Shown: positions 28,189 through 40,434, numbered from the stretch's first letter. The stretch is 64,000 nt of DNA from Gongronella butleri (GCA_025201375.1 JAIWZP010000015.1:310001-374000), one strand, 5' to 3'. Translations and numbers: made by a program. Notes: generated from the letters alone by a model not told the origin.

Positions 28189-29627
28189 TTACACCTTGCG
28201 TTTCAGCTTGTGGCAATGGAACTCGCAATATGGCAAATGATTGCGCACAAAAAACGTGTTGTTCTCAAAGGCTTTGCCGCAATCCTACAAAATAACCATG
28301 ATAAAACACAAGTCAATATTCCATTTTTCTCTTTTCTTTTCTCTTTTTTTTTTTCCTTTGACTTACCACACACACAAAGCACGTCGGGTGCCACTTTGTA
28401 CCGAGCGCCTCGAGGTACTCGTTTGTGATGGTCTCATCGCAACCTTTGCATTTTTGCGAGAATTTGGCCAGATAATCCTTTTCGCAATAGGGATGGCCAT
28501 CATGCTCTATGAATGTGCTGTTCTCGTTGAATGGTTTGCCACATTCGCGGCAAAACAGATGGCCCACATGATAGTATTTGTTCAATGCAAAGATGGATTT
28601 CTGTCGGTGGCACCAAGAAAAAAACATGAATCAGGACAATTCTTGCAAAACGTGGGCATTTGGTTCTTACGTCCTCAATGGGAGTCTGGCAATAGTGACA
28701 GCGCGTGGTGAACAATTCGTGATAGTCGAGTGCGCAGTAGATGGCGCCATCTTTTGCGTAAAAAGCAATGTGCTCGAGGTCCTGGTGGCAATGCTGGCAC
28801 CGGAAGCACCCCGGGTGCCACCGACGCCCCGCAGCCGTGATTGCCATCCCATGGATCAGCTTGTCGCACGATCCACAGTGCAGCGGCCGTGTAAGCTCCG
28901 AGTCTTGCTCATTTTCGGCTGCATCCGCCGCAGCACACGCGTCGTCGCCAAAAGAAAACGAGGGAATCGGCTGATTGGACGCATCGCCAAAGGAAAACGA
29001 CGGGATCGGCTGATTGGACGCATCGCCCATCGAAAATAAAGGAATTGGCTGGTTGGACGCGTCGCCCGTGACGCGAGGTGCGGAACACGGTGCATGTGGC
29101 TTGCTGTGGGCGTCTGACGTGGTGGTGCCGGTGTCGCCATGGGAGCCATGGTGGCTGCTGGGTATGCTTGAAGAATCAGATGTGTTTTCTATTGGATTGG
29201 ACGTGGACGCCATGGAAGACGCGTGTTTTTTTGCCTTGTCACGCCGCCCATCGTGCTCCAATTGCTCCAATTGCTCTATTTGCTCCTTGTCGCCAAGCGC
29301 AAGCGCGCGCACTTGCTGCTCAAGGTCGTCTTGGTTCACTTGCGTCTTTTTGCTGCCATTTTGGCTCGATGCGGCCTGTGCACGATTCCTGTTGGCACGC
29401 GAGTCCGCATTGGCCGCGACCGGTGGTGTGGCCACGCGCGTACGCAAGGCATTGGCCGCCGTGGGGCGCGTCATACGCGGCGGCGACGCGCGGTCGCGCC
29501 GACTGGGCAAACTGGCCAAATACCTATCTGGGCTCAACGTCAGTCAAGCGCAAACTCCGCGCAACGCTCGTCTCTGTGAGAGGGGGTTGTCCGTGGCGCA
29601 AAAGACGGCGCACTTACCAAGGTCCAT
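28189..29627 (-). CDS. Paxillin-like protein with three LIM domains
   Basis: Four exons (29627-29618, 29527-28671, 28600-28367, 28284-28189) give 398 aa. The first coding exon is only 10 nt (ATG plus seven). The N-terminal half is polar and disordered, with an acidic Leu-rich segment (DDLEQQVRALALGDKEQIEQ) reminiscent of a paxillin LD-type helix, and three tandem copies of GDASNQPIPSFSF. Three LIM domains fill the C-terminus, starting CGSCDKLIHG, CHYCQTPIED and CKGCDETITN, each with the paired Cys/His zinc ligands. Fungal paxillin-like proteins act at the actin ring and sites of polarised growth; that role is inferred from architecture. Confidence 0.88.
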
Positions 29628-31010
29628 ACTTGAAAAAGGCGAAAAAAAAATGAAGCAAAAAAAGAAAAAAAAAAAGTGGAAACAAAGAGAAATCGTGCAA
29701 ATTACAGTAGCGGGAATGGGCAACCAGGGGTCACGCTCAGCAAATTGGATAGGTGCACAAAAAAGGCAACTGCAAAACAATTGAACTCGTTCGAACCCAG
29801 ACCAATGGACTTGGCCAAATGGCGGTTTCTTGTTCCTGACAACAGCACACATTCGCCGCTATGAAAGAAGACGAAGCATGCATTCTTTTGAGCAGCTCTT
29901 TGTGTCTCTGGGTGCGCAATTTGGCGAATTAGGCTTGCTTGAAAGCTGATGCGCTGCCACGCCCACTTTTGCAAAAAAAAAAAAATCCAAGTCATCAGAT
30001 CATCCCCAAGCTTGGAGGGGCGGTGGACGCCAACGAGTAGTAACAGTGACGCGAGTGGCAGGAGATTCCTCTTTGTGGATTTCGAGAAAATCGCGTTTTA
30101 GTGAGCTGGAGGTCTACTTTTCAAATGCTCATCCTTGGACAACGTAACGCGCTAGAACCTTTCTGTCGACGTGACCTTGAAGAGAAGCATCGCCGTTTCC
30201 ATGAGGGAGCATTGGTGCTGCCATGATGATTGATGAGCCGGAGTATCGACGCGCCAAAAACCACCTTCAAAAAACGTGGTTTCGACACATCGTCATTCAC
30301 GCGCAAAGCGCGTTTTCTAGCAATCGCCGACGCCCACGTGTGCGTACGATCCATATGCGCGAGATATGTTCGTTTCAGACCGCTAAAAGCACGTCGTCGA
30401 TTTATGACATAGAATCGAAAATCTGGTGTGTTTGTGCTTTTTTGTCAATTATCTCGCCAACCGGCTTAACGACCCACAACCTTGCCCGCGCAAGAAATGA
30501 CGAGGGAAGAACGATCTTGCTACTCTCCAAGTTTTGCGACGATCGGTCTACTGTACCTTTTTTGATTTTCAAAATTTTGCCAGGGGGCCATCCATGATTT
30601 TTGGCCATTTTCATCTTGGCTGCTGCTCGCCATGTACGCGACCTAGAGATGTGGTTTTGGGCTCAAAAAAAAGCCTAGCTTGACCTTTTACAGCGCGGCG
30701 CGAGAAATCAGCTAAAAAGGTTCAGGGCGTGCCTCGAAACGCCGCGATTGATGTTTTATCGCCTTTTGTGCTTTTACTCGCGTTTAATGATGACGCTCTA
30801 GAATAAAACCAATTTCCAATTAAGAACTTAGGACGCTCAGACTCGCGTGCTGGTGCCAGGACTATTGAAAGTCCTGTTTGAATGGGCATTGTGGAAATGC
30901 ATGAAATTGGGCGAAAACGCCCTTGTGTCACCTTGAAAAGCGGGAGCACTGGCACCCGCCAGTACTCTTTGTTCGTTTCTCTCCCCTTTTTCTTTTCTTT
31001 TGCAGCGACC
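29628..31010. other. Divergent intergenic region (LIM gene / RCE1)
   Basis: 1.38 kb between two oppositely oriented starts. About 30000-30720 has a different feel from its surroundings (dense CG-containing words, no homopolymer introns) and may be a degraded repeat, but no partner copy was found in this window. No gene was seen. Confidence 0.4.
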
Positions 31011-31573
31011 ATGGTGCCTGTGGTCGTGGCAAATGGCGCGTGTTTCTTATTTACGTTTCTTTATATTGCCGGGTTCTACTTGCGACGCACACCGAGCCTG
31101 TCCAGACATGATCCCGTCATTATAAAGTCGCGCATCACATCCGTGTCCGTGGCCTGCATCGCCGTCACTGTGCTTGTGTACACGCTGTTTGCTAAATACA
31201 ATGCTCAAAATGTAAAAAAAAGGCAACAAAAACGCGCCAATTCATCTGATATCATCTTTTGGCTTTTTAGTTTTCGTGGTCGCAGCTCTGGCACCTGCTT
31301 GGTGTGACGCAGCCACCATTGGGCCAAGTCATCAATGCGGTCGTGCGCCCTGTCATGCTGACGATGGCCCTGTTTCTCGGTCCATTAGTCATTCTGTATC
31401 TTGACCGCTCGCTACCCGGCCAGCAGTTTTTCCCATGGTCCGAGGTGGCCGCCACACTCGCGTCTTGGCAAGGATTCCGCAATTATATCTTTGTAAGGTG
31501 ACACGGGAACACATAGTTGCAAAAAAAAGCTCATCCACGCGGGGCAATTGGCGACGATATTGGGTGCCCATCT

Positions 31574-31607
<34 letters not shown>

Positions 31608-32148
31608 ACAGGCGCCATTGACGGAGGAATACGTGTTTCGCTCGGCGATGGTGACGCTGTTGTTCCACGCGGGCCACTCGCGCGCGTACGTGATCTTTGT
31701 GTCGCCCCTGTACTTTGGCATTGCGCACCTGCACCACGGATGGCAGACGTATCAGCAATTGGGGCGCACGCGCCGTGCGCTGCAGATTGCTGCAGGGTCG
31801 TCGCTGTTCCAGATGATGTACACCACGCTCTTTGGCTGGTTTGTCGCCTTCGTGTTTCTGCGCACGGGATCCATCTGGCCTTGCGTCCTCAGCCACGCAT
31901 TCTGCAACGCCATGGGCTTCCCCGACGTCAGCAGCGTTGCAGAACGACCCCCTTTGCAAAGAAAATGTAAGAAAAAGAGCCATTTTGTGGCCCACTTTTG
32001 CTCATTTTACGCATTTTGACCACCTTTCATAGTGATTTGGTCGACATTTGTACTTGGTATGCTGCTCTTTGCATGCTTGCTATACCCGTGGTCCGCTGTT
32101 CCCGGCGCAAGCCATTCCTACCTTGGAGCTTTTAAAGGCCATGCATAA
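31011..32148 (+). CDS. RCE1: CAAX prenyl protease 2 (Rce1)
   Basis: Four exons (31011-31211, 31271-31492, 31612-31966, 32033-32148) give 297 aa with several hydrophobic segments, consistent with an ER multi-pass membrane protein. It removes the last three residues of farnesylated or geranylgeranylated CAAX proteins such as Ras. The ABI/CPBP signature is present: EE-x3-R in APLTEEYVFRSAM (around 146-151), FGIAHLHHGW with the first conserved His, and LSHAFCNAMG with the second. Length is close to yeast Rce1. Intron 2 contains a 30-nt T run (31576-31605) just before its acceptor. Confidence 0.95.
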
Positions 32149-32869
32149 TTGCTCTTTCGCTTGTCATTTAGAGTCCTACTGTAGCTATACAATTTTTTTG
32201 TTAAAACCACGTGCAATTGAAAAGGCATCCCCCTATCTCCTCGTATTTAGAGACAGCTGTGCGATGCGCATCAGCTTCATCTCTCGCTGTACCGCTTTTT
32301 TTAAGCCTTCCATTTGATGTAATGATATTTCATGAAGCTCCACCACGGACACACGCGTCAAGGAACTTTTTACGTCCTTGGTTCGGTCGGGATTGGAAAT
32401 CTAACACGCGTCGCATCATGTCGCATCCATGTATGCTTGTTTTTCAGCATCAGTGGGGCCATGCATGCGCATCTCCGATCCGATTTGAATCAAAGATAGT
32501 AAACATCATGTCCTCAACGTGAAATGCAAAGCGCACATCGTTTCGCGTCACGAGAAACCAGGCGTTTTCGACTGTCCTAAAGCATCAGCATGCTAAAACT
32601 GCTCACTCAAGCCAATGGCGCACACAATGCGGCCCGCCACACCCACCAAAAAGCATTCTTTGATGGAGACACCTTTGCAGCACGGGAGGGTGCCGGCGAT
32701 CCATTGATTTTGGGGTCGCTTGTGGGGAAAAGATCAAAACATGCCATTTTGGACAAATCATCTAACCACGCCTCTCCAGCTGGCAATGTATGCTTCCGAA
32801 ACGCACCCAAATGTGAAACGCACCCAAATGTGAAACGGCACACTAGAACCACGAGTAGGACGCAACTTG
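32149..32869. other. Intergenic region after RCE1
   Basis: Includes the RCE1 3' flank. No exon, tRNA or structural RNA was recognised. Confidence 0.4.
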
Positions 32870-33245
32870 CAAGCTGTCAACTATCTTTTAGGCGTGACAC
32901 ACGCAAATCAAAAATCGGCCGCTGTCGAGCTCCAAAACCAAAATCGAAAAATCAGGATCACAGAATCGCACCAAACTTGCACACAAGATGCATCGCACGG
33001 AGAAACCACAGGAAATGTCAAAAAAGAGAGCAATCCACTTGTGGTTTGACGAGCAATTCGTGATTTTGTCTTAAATTTCAACTGTGAATTGCACCGGAAG
33101 ATTGCGTCCATGGCACTGCACTGACGCGTCTACCTACAAGAGAGATTCTAGGAGTGTGGATAAGATAAGGAGCAGGCATGTGTCACTCGGCGTTTGACGC
33201 GCTTTATCACGCGTCGAAAAACCTATATGATTTTGAACTCGTGTT
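32870..33245. repeat. R2 dispersed repeat, copy A
   Basis: Aligns in the same orientation with about 38385-38800. Shared ordered words include AAGCTGTCAAC/AAGCTGCAACTGTCAA, ACACACGCAAAT, AACCAAAATCGAAAAA/AATCAAAATTGAAAAA, ACGAGCAAT, GTGAATTGCAC, GACGCGTC and ACTCGGCG. Divergence is high and indels are frequent. It is non-coding and its origin is unknown; a decayed transposon is likely. Confidence 0.55.
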
Positions 33246-34063
33246 AAAAGTGTCAAAAAATCACTTTTTCAACGGATCACCGGTGGCAGAAGGCGCGGCA
33301 GGTCGTGCTCTTTCTGATGACATAACTTCAAGGCGCTGTGACTAATCCTCGCTGAGATCACCTTGACGTGAAAAATCACAGCATTTTGCATTTTGCGCCG
33401 AAACCAGTCAATGGACTCAAGGGTTTTATTGCATTTTGTCGGTGAATTCAAGTGCGCTTACCATGTGGTTCATTGGCGTGGCGATCTGGCGACCTAAATT
33501 TCTCCATTTTCCTTCCCTCGACTGCACCCCCAGGAAAATCCGCAGTTTTTGAAAATGGTGATTTGCGCGGGATCCAGTGGTTGCAGCGTCCCGTGGGTGG
33601 TCTCATTTGAAAGAGAAGACTGGGCATGTGTCGATAGAAGGTGCAGATGGTCCTGCCTCGTGCAAAATTCATCGACAAACCACCGAAAGCAGCAAAAAAA
33701 TATGCTCAATTGGTTATTTCTCGACAGCTGCATGATGGATCCCAGATTTTGTTGCGCAGTGCGCTTCCGATGAGCGTAAATCAAGATTTCTGTTTAGGCC
33801 ATCAGACTCGGACAAGGGCAAAAAAAAGTCACATCTTCCGAAAATCATGCAAAAACGTGCACGCATTCTGCGTTTTTTAATTTAAAAAGCAATGCACAAC
33901 AAGTTAAAAGAAGATATAAACGAGGATGGAGATAGAAGGCAAGTCAAGCGACGCACGACGCGTCGAAATTGCTTTGCCATTCTGGGCTCTGTGATACTGT
34001 ATTAGGTGGGTGAAAAAAAAAAAAAAAAAGACGGGAAAGGGGGTGAAAAAAAAGTACAATGAT
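33246..34063. other. Intergenic region, 3' side of the membrane-protein gene
   Basis: No gene was seen. The part next to 34064 is the probable 3' UTR of the minus-strand gene; the rest is of unknown nature. Confidence 0.4.
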
Positions 34064-34725
34064 TTACGCGCCAAGTTTCCAAATCCAGACAACGAGGGAA
34101 AGGATCGAGAAGGCGAACCATAGGATGAGTGTCTGTGAAGGGCGCTTGTAGCCGCCAAAGGCTGCGTCCCAGGCCGTGATGTTTGACGGGATGAACCGCG
34201 GATCTGGCGTCTCACCGAGGACAAAATCCTTTGGCTTCCACAAGGTCATCTCCCAGAGCAACGACTGGTTTCCATACGTGCAGAGATCAAGCACGGTGAC
34301 CCCCGTGTTGTTGGGTGTAAAGTCAAACACGTAACTGGGTTCGGCGGACAAACAACGCGATCTCATATTCCACAGATGCGCCGCCGACACAATGTACACG
34401 AGCTGCGATCCGGAATGGCGATTCTTTTTCCGATCGGGCTGCACAATGTCGCCCGTGTATACGTTTTCGCCCGCCGACGGATCGAAATGTACATTTGTAA
34501 ACGTCGCGTCCTGCGTCGCGTCGGCACGCATAAACAGCCATTGCTGCTTGTCCTGGCGAATCGCCTCGTACATGTTCACATAGCGCTTGCTCAGCTGTCG
34601 CCGATCGTGCGGGCCGTGTAATGGCCGCGGCAACGATGCATTATAAACACCCTTGAACCGAGGATAAATGTCAAAGTCTGGCTCGTCCACTGTGCGATTA
34701 TCCACCTCGCATTGCCAGGCAACCT

Positions 34726-34763
<38 letters not shown>

Positions 34764-35286
34764 AAAAGAGGAAAAAGAGGAAAAATCAGCTTCTGTTTGT
34801 TAAAGATGATTTTTTCTACATTTTTTTTCTATTTTTCTTTCTTTCTTACCCCTGCATCGTCGCTGCCACGTGTGTGATCCCAGCGTGTTGACAGGCACTT
34901 GTCGTACTTTACACGATTGGCATGGTGCACCGAGTAATTTTTGTCACCGTGCCACTTGACCGTCCAAAGAGTGCCGTTGAAAACCGTCGAATTTCTGCCC
35001 TCAGTCGGCACGATCTGGTTTTGAAAGTCGATAAACTGCAGATACTTGCCGGTCTCGACGTGTTTAAACGTGTAAAAGCCGGTCTATTGTAAAGAGTGAG
35101 ACAACAGAAAGCCAAGAAAAGGCGGATAAAATGCGTTTTTACAGGAATATGGGTCGAATTGTTGATGATCTCGGCCCCCTCGGCCGCGGCATTCTCGTAG
35201 GTGCCTTCTCCACCTTCCACTGCACCCACTGATCTAAGGTTGAAAATATACAAGAGGCACAAATAAAGGAAAGGAAGGGGTATCAT
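34064..35286 (-). CDS. Secretory-pathway protein with C-terminal membrane anchor (unknown function)
   Basis: Three exons (35286-35143, 35083-34850, 34723-34064) give 345 aa. The N-terminus MIPLPFLYLCLLYIFNLRSVGA is a signal peptide, and a hydrophobic segment near the end (LILWFAFSILSLVVWIW) is a single membrane anchor, so the bulk is lumenal or extracellular. Several N-glycosylation sequons (for example NNST, NRTV, NYSV) agree with that. GFYTFKHVETGKYLQF, then WTVKWHGDKNYSVHHA and later SQLVYIVSAAHLWNMRSRCLS, resemble strands of a beta-trefoil (MIR or ricin-B type), but this is only a shape impression. No enzyme motif was recognised. The ATG at 35286 places the signal peptide at the very start. 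Confidence 0.7.
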
Positions 35287-35530
35287 ATGGGGTGCGATAA
35301 AAAAGAAAGAGAGTAAAACAAGAACAGCGCAACTCGCAGGCACTCAATTGACCTATTTATTACTTTTTAACCCCCGCCCAAGATTGATCCAAGCACCGCC
35401 GCTTGGCTTCGCCTTTTTAGGAAAAATGAAGACGACTGACAGTAGAAGGATGATGAACAGGGCAGAAATTTTATTTGATGGGGGAAAATACAATTACATG
35501 GGGGAGAGAAAGAGCATGAGGGGGGCATGA

Positions 35531-37437
35531 TTACAACTTGACTTGCTTCAAGGCTTGTCGGACACCGAGATCCAACATGATTTCCTCTGTTAAAAAAAAA
35601 CGCATGAGTCGCGTCGTTTTCGCGTTGTTTTTTCATTTTTTTTTTTTGCGATTTTTTTTACCTGAGCCGCCGGGGATGGCAAAGGCGCGCACTTCACGGT
35701 AGATGCGCTCGACCTTCTCGCCTTGACCGCCGCGGGTGTAGGCAAGGCCACCATAAATTTGTGCAGCCTCACGCGCGCAATACTCGACGGTCTGGGTGGC
35801 CTGGGCCTTGAGCAGGGCAATGGGGCCGCCAAGGACGCGTGGCTGGTCTTTGACAGGCAGTGTCTTGACTTGGTACATGATGGATTCCAGCCACGCGTGC
35901 GTCGCCTCGACCTGACGGATACAATGGCCAAACTTGTTGCGAATCACGGCGTGCTGGACCAATGGCTGACCAAAGGTCTTGCGCTTGAGCGCGTGCTTAA
36001 ACGCCTCCTCCACACACACGCGCGCCATACGGTTGGCCTGCATCACAATGCCGAGACGCTGCGTAAAATTGTAAAAAAAAAAAAAAAAAAAACAGGGGAA
36101 AGGGGGACGTCAGAACCTCCAATTGCTTTTGTTTTCGTTTTTTCTTTTTTTTTTTCCTCATTTTTTTTCTGCGTCTTTCTTTTTACCTCGTGGTTAAAGT
36201 TGTGCATGATGTACTTGAAGCCCTGGTTGATCTCGCCAATGAGATTGGCCTTGGGGACCTTGACGTCCTCCATGGTGAGGTAGCTCGTGCCGGAGCCCCA
36301 CATGCCCTGGCAATCCATGGCGCGTGCATTGAAGCCAGGGGTGTTGCGGTCGATCAAAAGAAGCGAGATGCCGCCCATGCCCTCGCCGCCGGTGCGGCAG
36401 GCCGTGACATAAAAGTCGGCATACAAACCCTGGGTGATCCATTTCTTTTCGCCATTGACGACAAAGTGGTCGCCACCGTCCTTGGCGGTAGTCGTGAGGT
36501 TGGCCACGTCGGAGCCGGCCGACGGCTCGGTGATGGCGAGCGAGATCACCTTGTCGCCGGACAAGACGCCGGGAACGACGCGCTGGCGCATCTCGTCCGA
36601 GCCAAAGTGCAGGACAGGAGGGAGCGCAATGGCAAGACCACCCTGGACGGCCCACACAAGGCCACCCGAGCCGGCACGCGACAATTCGTCCACACAGATG
36701 AATTCGTGGAAAATATCAAACTCGCCGGGGGCAATGCCACAGGGAAGACCATAGGGAAGAAGCGACGCGACGTGCGGGCTGGTGCCAGCACCAGACACCG
36801 CGTTCAGCAAGCCAACCTCACCACAGCGCTTGAGCACCGACTTGGGCACCTCCTTGGCCTCGCTCCACTCGTGGCAAAAAGGCATCAATTCCTTTTCAAC
36901 AAACGCGCGCATTTCCTTGCGGAGACGAATGTGCGATTCCGTGTAATGGGGGCTAGAAAATGCAAAAAAAAAAAGGAAAGGTTACACGAATTGCTTGTCA
37001 AAATCGTAAAAGCAATCCCACGCTCCCTCACATATCCTCAATGCACCCTCCCTCCCCACCTCCTCTCTTTTTTTCTTATCTTATTTTTACCTGTTGAAAT
37101 CAAACGCGGGGTCGCCATAAGGGATGGGCGAGGCGACGGGGCCCTGCTTTTCCTCGGCGGCAGCGGGCTTGGCAGCAGCTTCCGCGGCAGGGGCATCACC
37201 AGCGGCGCCAATGACACCAATTTGCATAGGCAGACCGACGCGTTCCATAATGGCGTCATTGTGGAAATTGTTGAATTGTTGCGTGGCGTCCTTGCCAGCC
37301 ATTTTCACAAGCACCTTCTTGCCACCGGGATGCTCAGACAAGAACTTGGTCACGTCAAACACCTTATCGGCGACAATAATCCAGCAGTCGTTGGCGCTGC
37401 TGTGCTTGGCAACTTCTTCAACAGTGAAGGTCTTCAT
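35531..37437 (-). CDS. Cytochrome b5-acyl-CoA dehydrogenase fusion
   Basis: Four exons (37437-37091, 36952-36187, 36058-35662, 35586-35531) give 521 aa. Residues 1-80 are a cytochrome b5 domain with the heme signature FLSEHPGGKKVL and a second His in FNNFHNDA. An Ala/Glu/Pro-rich linker follows (~82-105). The rest is a full FAD acyl-CoA dehydrogenase: SLAITEPSAGSDVANL (FAD and substrate binding), KKWITQG, and the C-terminal YREVRAFAIPGGSEEIM. The latter is the subtype without the usual catalytic-Glu YEGT motif. It probably oxidises an acyl-CoA and passes electrons to or from the attached heme. Such fusions are known in fungi. There is no clear mitochondrial presequence or SKL-type peroxisomal signal (it ends QVKL). 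Confidence 0.9.
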
Positions 37438-38384
37438 AATAGTAATACAAGAAAGAAAAAAAAAAGCGGAGAGCAAGGGGAAAATCAAAGAGAAGAAAAA
37501 AAAAAGAAAAATGCAATTCAGCATGACCAATGCCTATTTTTTTTTATACCTTTTCCCCGCCTGACCCCGCAGATCGGACGCCGAGTGGATTCCCGCTTAC
37601 ACAAGCATAGTCTTTTTATCGCCATCTCATTGGCCATCCGTTTCCAGGGCGGTTTTACCGATTATTCAAGAAAATGTCACGCAAAAGCCAATTTCTCGCG
37701 AATGGGCGCCTATGAAAAGGGGTTACAATTGCCTTGCTTTTGTGTTCTCGTCACTTTTTATATTGTTGTGTTGGCAAACAAAGCTCGTAAAAATGGCATT
37801 GATCCATGGCTGCTTTCGGAATTTGACAGCCCGGCATTTCCTGCATGAACAAAAGCACATGAGAGCATGGTGAGTCAGCCACGCGCCGCCAATAGTCGCC
37901 TAAAGTCAGACCCGAAATCCTCCAAAAGCCCGCAGCACACACTGTGAATGGACATCATTGCGCTTTTTCCCGTTCGATTTTTTTTTTTTTTTGGGCGTTG
38001 CCGACCCTTGCTCGTGGCATCATCTCATTCTTGCTTTTAAATTTGAGAAGCGTGGAAAAAGACGCGATTTTGTGACAAAACACGTTGACACGACGCGTGA
38101 CACGCTCCTTTTTCATGCTTGGGTTGCAAAATGACTATCCATAGCCAAGGACTGGCCATGACAAAATCGCACCGTGGCGCGCAAGGCACGTCCTAGTAGA
38201 TTTCCACCCCCAGCATCACCGAGTTTAATTTGAAAAACATTTGGACAAGTTGAAACAGGAGAAACTGGTCAGATGGTGATTTTTAGAGAAGTGTCAAGGT
38301 TCAAGTGGCCAAACACGCCATTACGCAGCCCGAAGAGTGGTCTAGTATAAAAAGGCATGCTGGAAACTTCCAGTGGAAATCAAG
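37438..38384. other. Intergenic region upstream of the acyl-CoA dehydrogenase gene
   Basis: Holds the promoter of the minus-strand gene. No gene was recognised. A T run lies near 37980. Confidence 0.45.
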
Positions 38385-38800
38385 TTTGAGTCAAGCTGCA
38401 ACTGTCAAAGCTTTGCCACACGCAAATTCAAGTCAGCCTTGGTAAAGCTTTCAAAATCAAAATTGAAAAAAAAAAAAAAATGAGCGTGCAGAACGACGCC
38501 AAACTCTCCCATTAGAAAAGAGGCATAGAGAACCCACGAAAAATGCTAAAACACAGAGCGATTCATCTTGGCAGTAACGAGCAATGAGCATTTTTATATT
38601 TAATTCCAAGTTTTCAACGGTGAATTGCACAATGCAAGGGAAGAACACGTACAATATGTAGCCTGCCCCGACGCGTCCACTAATGTATTATAGCAAGAGA
38701 AGACACAACAGGTGCATGGTTGCTTTGAATACAAACAGTTGCGTCTCGCTCGCGTGCGACTCGGCGCGTATCACACGTCGTCGATCAAGCTGTTTGACCC
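38385..38800. repeat. R2 dispersed repeat, copy B
   Basis: Direct-orientation partner of 32870-33245; see that entry for the shared words. It is diverged and non-coding. Confidence 0.55.
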
Positions 38801-39750
38801 GCAAACGGGTTGTTTGAATCAATTCTGCGTGCCTGGAAGGCTGGAACTCGCTTTTTTACGATGGTAATTCAAGCTGATACGTAAATTATACAGTAGAGGT
38901 GCCGTTGGACGGATTTTTTCAATGGCACAATGCGATCCAAGACTCCATGGACGATTTGATCGGTAGCGGACAATCATTTCACGAGCGTCCTGCTCGAAAA
39001 ATAAAGCAAAATCCGACTCTCTGTCGATTGAAACCAGATTCATCAAGGTGCGGCTGAAATTTGATTGAGAAATGCACGCGCATTGCATAAAGTTCACTAT
39101 TTTGCGGCTACTTGGTGGATCATGACGAAATGGCTACCTGATTTGGCAACTTGGCGGTGTTGGTCCTGTCCGAAAGATCGCCCAGTCATCGGGGGCAATG
39201 CGCCGTGCAAGGATGTGTTGATGAAACACGCGCACATGACAACACCCCCCCCAATAGCTGCGCCAAGGTTTGGGTCGATGGCCAAGGCATTTTAAATGCG
39301 GAATGATGTAATTGGTCCAAACACTGTGGCGTGTCAATGAGACGAAACCAGGGAGCCAAGAGGTACAGTAGCCACGCTATCACTAGCCCGTGCTTCTTTT
39401 AGTGTGCCAAGATGGCGAGCCGTGCAGGCTGGTGGGTGCTGCATAAACGAGTTGAAGCGGAGCAATTGCTCTTGGCAAAGTAGTGTGGTGTCTTATTTTT
39501 CATTTTGTTTTAGGATTCTGATCCGGATCTTGGTGACGTCCTAAAAATAATCTTGTGTTCCCATATGACGCCAAGAGCACTCAAAAGTTGGCGGGCTAAA
39601 AGGCAAGTCGGACAGGGGGTCAGCTGGGAGTAAGGAGTGCAGGGCTGAGGTTGCACAAGCAACTCGCCTATAAAAAGGAGCGCGCTTCCAACATTTCCCT
39701 TTAATTTTTTTTTTTCGTTTTCAACACTCCTTTTACCCGCTTTTACAACA
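38801..39750. other. Intergenic region with R1-like fragment, upstream of PMP3
   Basis: About 39005-39060 (CTGTCGATTGAAACCAGATTCATCAA) resembles 9545-9590 in R1 copy A, so a short R1 relic is likely. The last few hundred bases form the PMP3 promoter; a TATAAAAA-like word occurs near 39668. No other gene was seen. Confidence 0.45.
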
Positions 39751-40274
39751 ATGGCTCTGACCTGCTCTGATGTACGCTCATGGAATGCAATCAAGTTAAA
39801 AAATGGCATTGGCTCATTTTCGTTCTTTTTTTTGTAGTTTTGCAAAATTCTGTTGGCGATTGTCCTGCCTCCTCTTGGTGTCTTCTTTGAACGAGGTAAT
39901 AGATCAATTTGTCGTCGTGGCAACCACGCCTAGCGTGGGACACTGGCAAGTGGAATTAGCAGGCTTAATTGACATCATTCATTTTTGTAGGCTGCCACTG
40001 CGACTTGCTCATCAACATTGGCTTGACCTGTCTTGGTTACATCCCTGGCATCAGTAAGTGGAGCGAGCATGGAGACGCACGCAGGAATGAAACGGGATGG
40101 ACAGAGAAAAAGGACCGGTGCATGCGACCGACCGAGGCGCCCTTGATTGGCCGGCGGCCTCCCTAGCTCGTTGGTGCTGGCTCACACACGTTTCACACAG
40201 ACATCTCACCCTATTTTTTTTTTTTCTCGTGTCACTCTCTAGTTCACGCGCTTTACATCATTCTAAAGTATTAA
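39751..40274 (+). CDS. PMP3: Plasma-membrane proteolipid 3 (Pmp3/UPF0057)
   Basis: Four tiny exons (39751-39771, 39838-39895, 39991-40053, 40243-40274) give 57 aa, which is why no single open frame shows it. The product has two hydrophobic hairpin segments, CKILLAIVLPPLGVFF and LLINIGLTCLGYIPGIIHAL, with the family motif LPPLGVFFERGCHCDLLINI. Pmp3 proteins are small plasma-membrane proteins that influence membrane potential and cation tolerance. All splice junctions are standard (GTACGC, GTAATA, GTAAGT donors; TTTGTAG, TTTGTAG, CTCTAG acceptors). It converges with the aldolase/adducin gene at 160 bp. Confidence 0.95.
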
Positions 40275-40434
40275 AGCCTGCGGCAATTCACACACGCCAC
40301 AAAGGTGATGACGATTCCACTTTTCTCATGTATATCATATCCCACGTATTCCTTACAAATAATAAAGCCGTGTCGTCGCTTTGATTTTCGCCAAAACTTC
40401 ATTTTATTTTGAAAAAAAAAGAGGACGATTGGCC

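Noticed and set aside
29785..29805. B-box-like word GGGTTCGAAC on the minus strand
   Set aside because: No flanking stem or A box at the right distance; a chance match.
30000..30720. Possible transposon relic between the LIM gene and RCE1
   Set aside because: Composition differs from its surroundings, but no second copy, TIR or coding remnant was found in this window, so it is not claimed.
36190..37848. 552-codon open frame on the plus strand
   Set aside because: It is antisense to the spliced cytochrome b5-acyl-CoA dehydrogenase gene; its sequence has no family resemblance.
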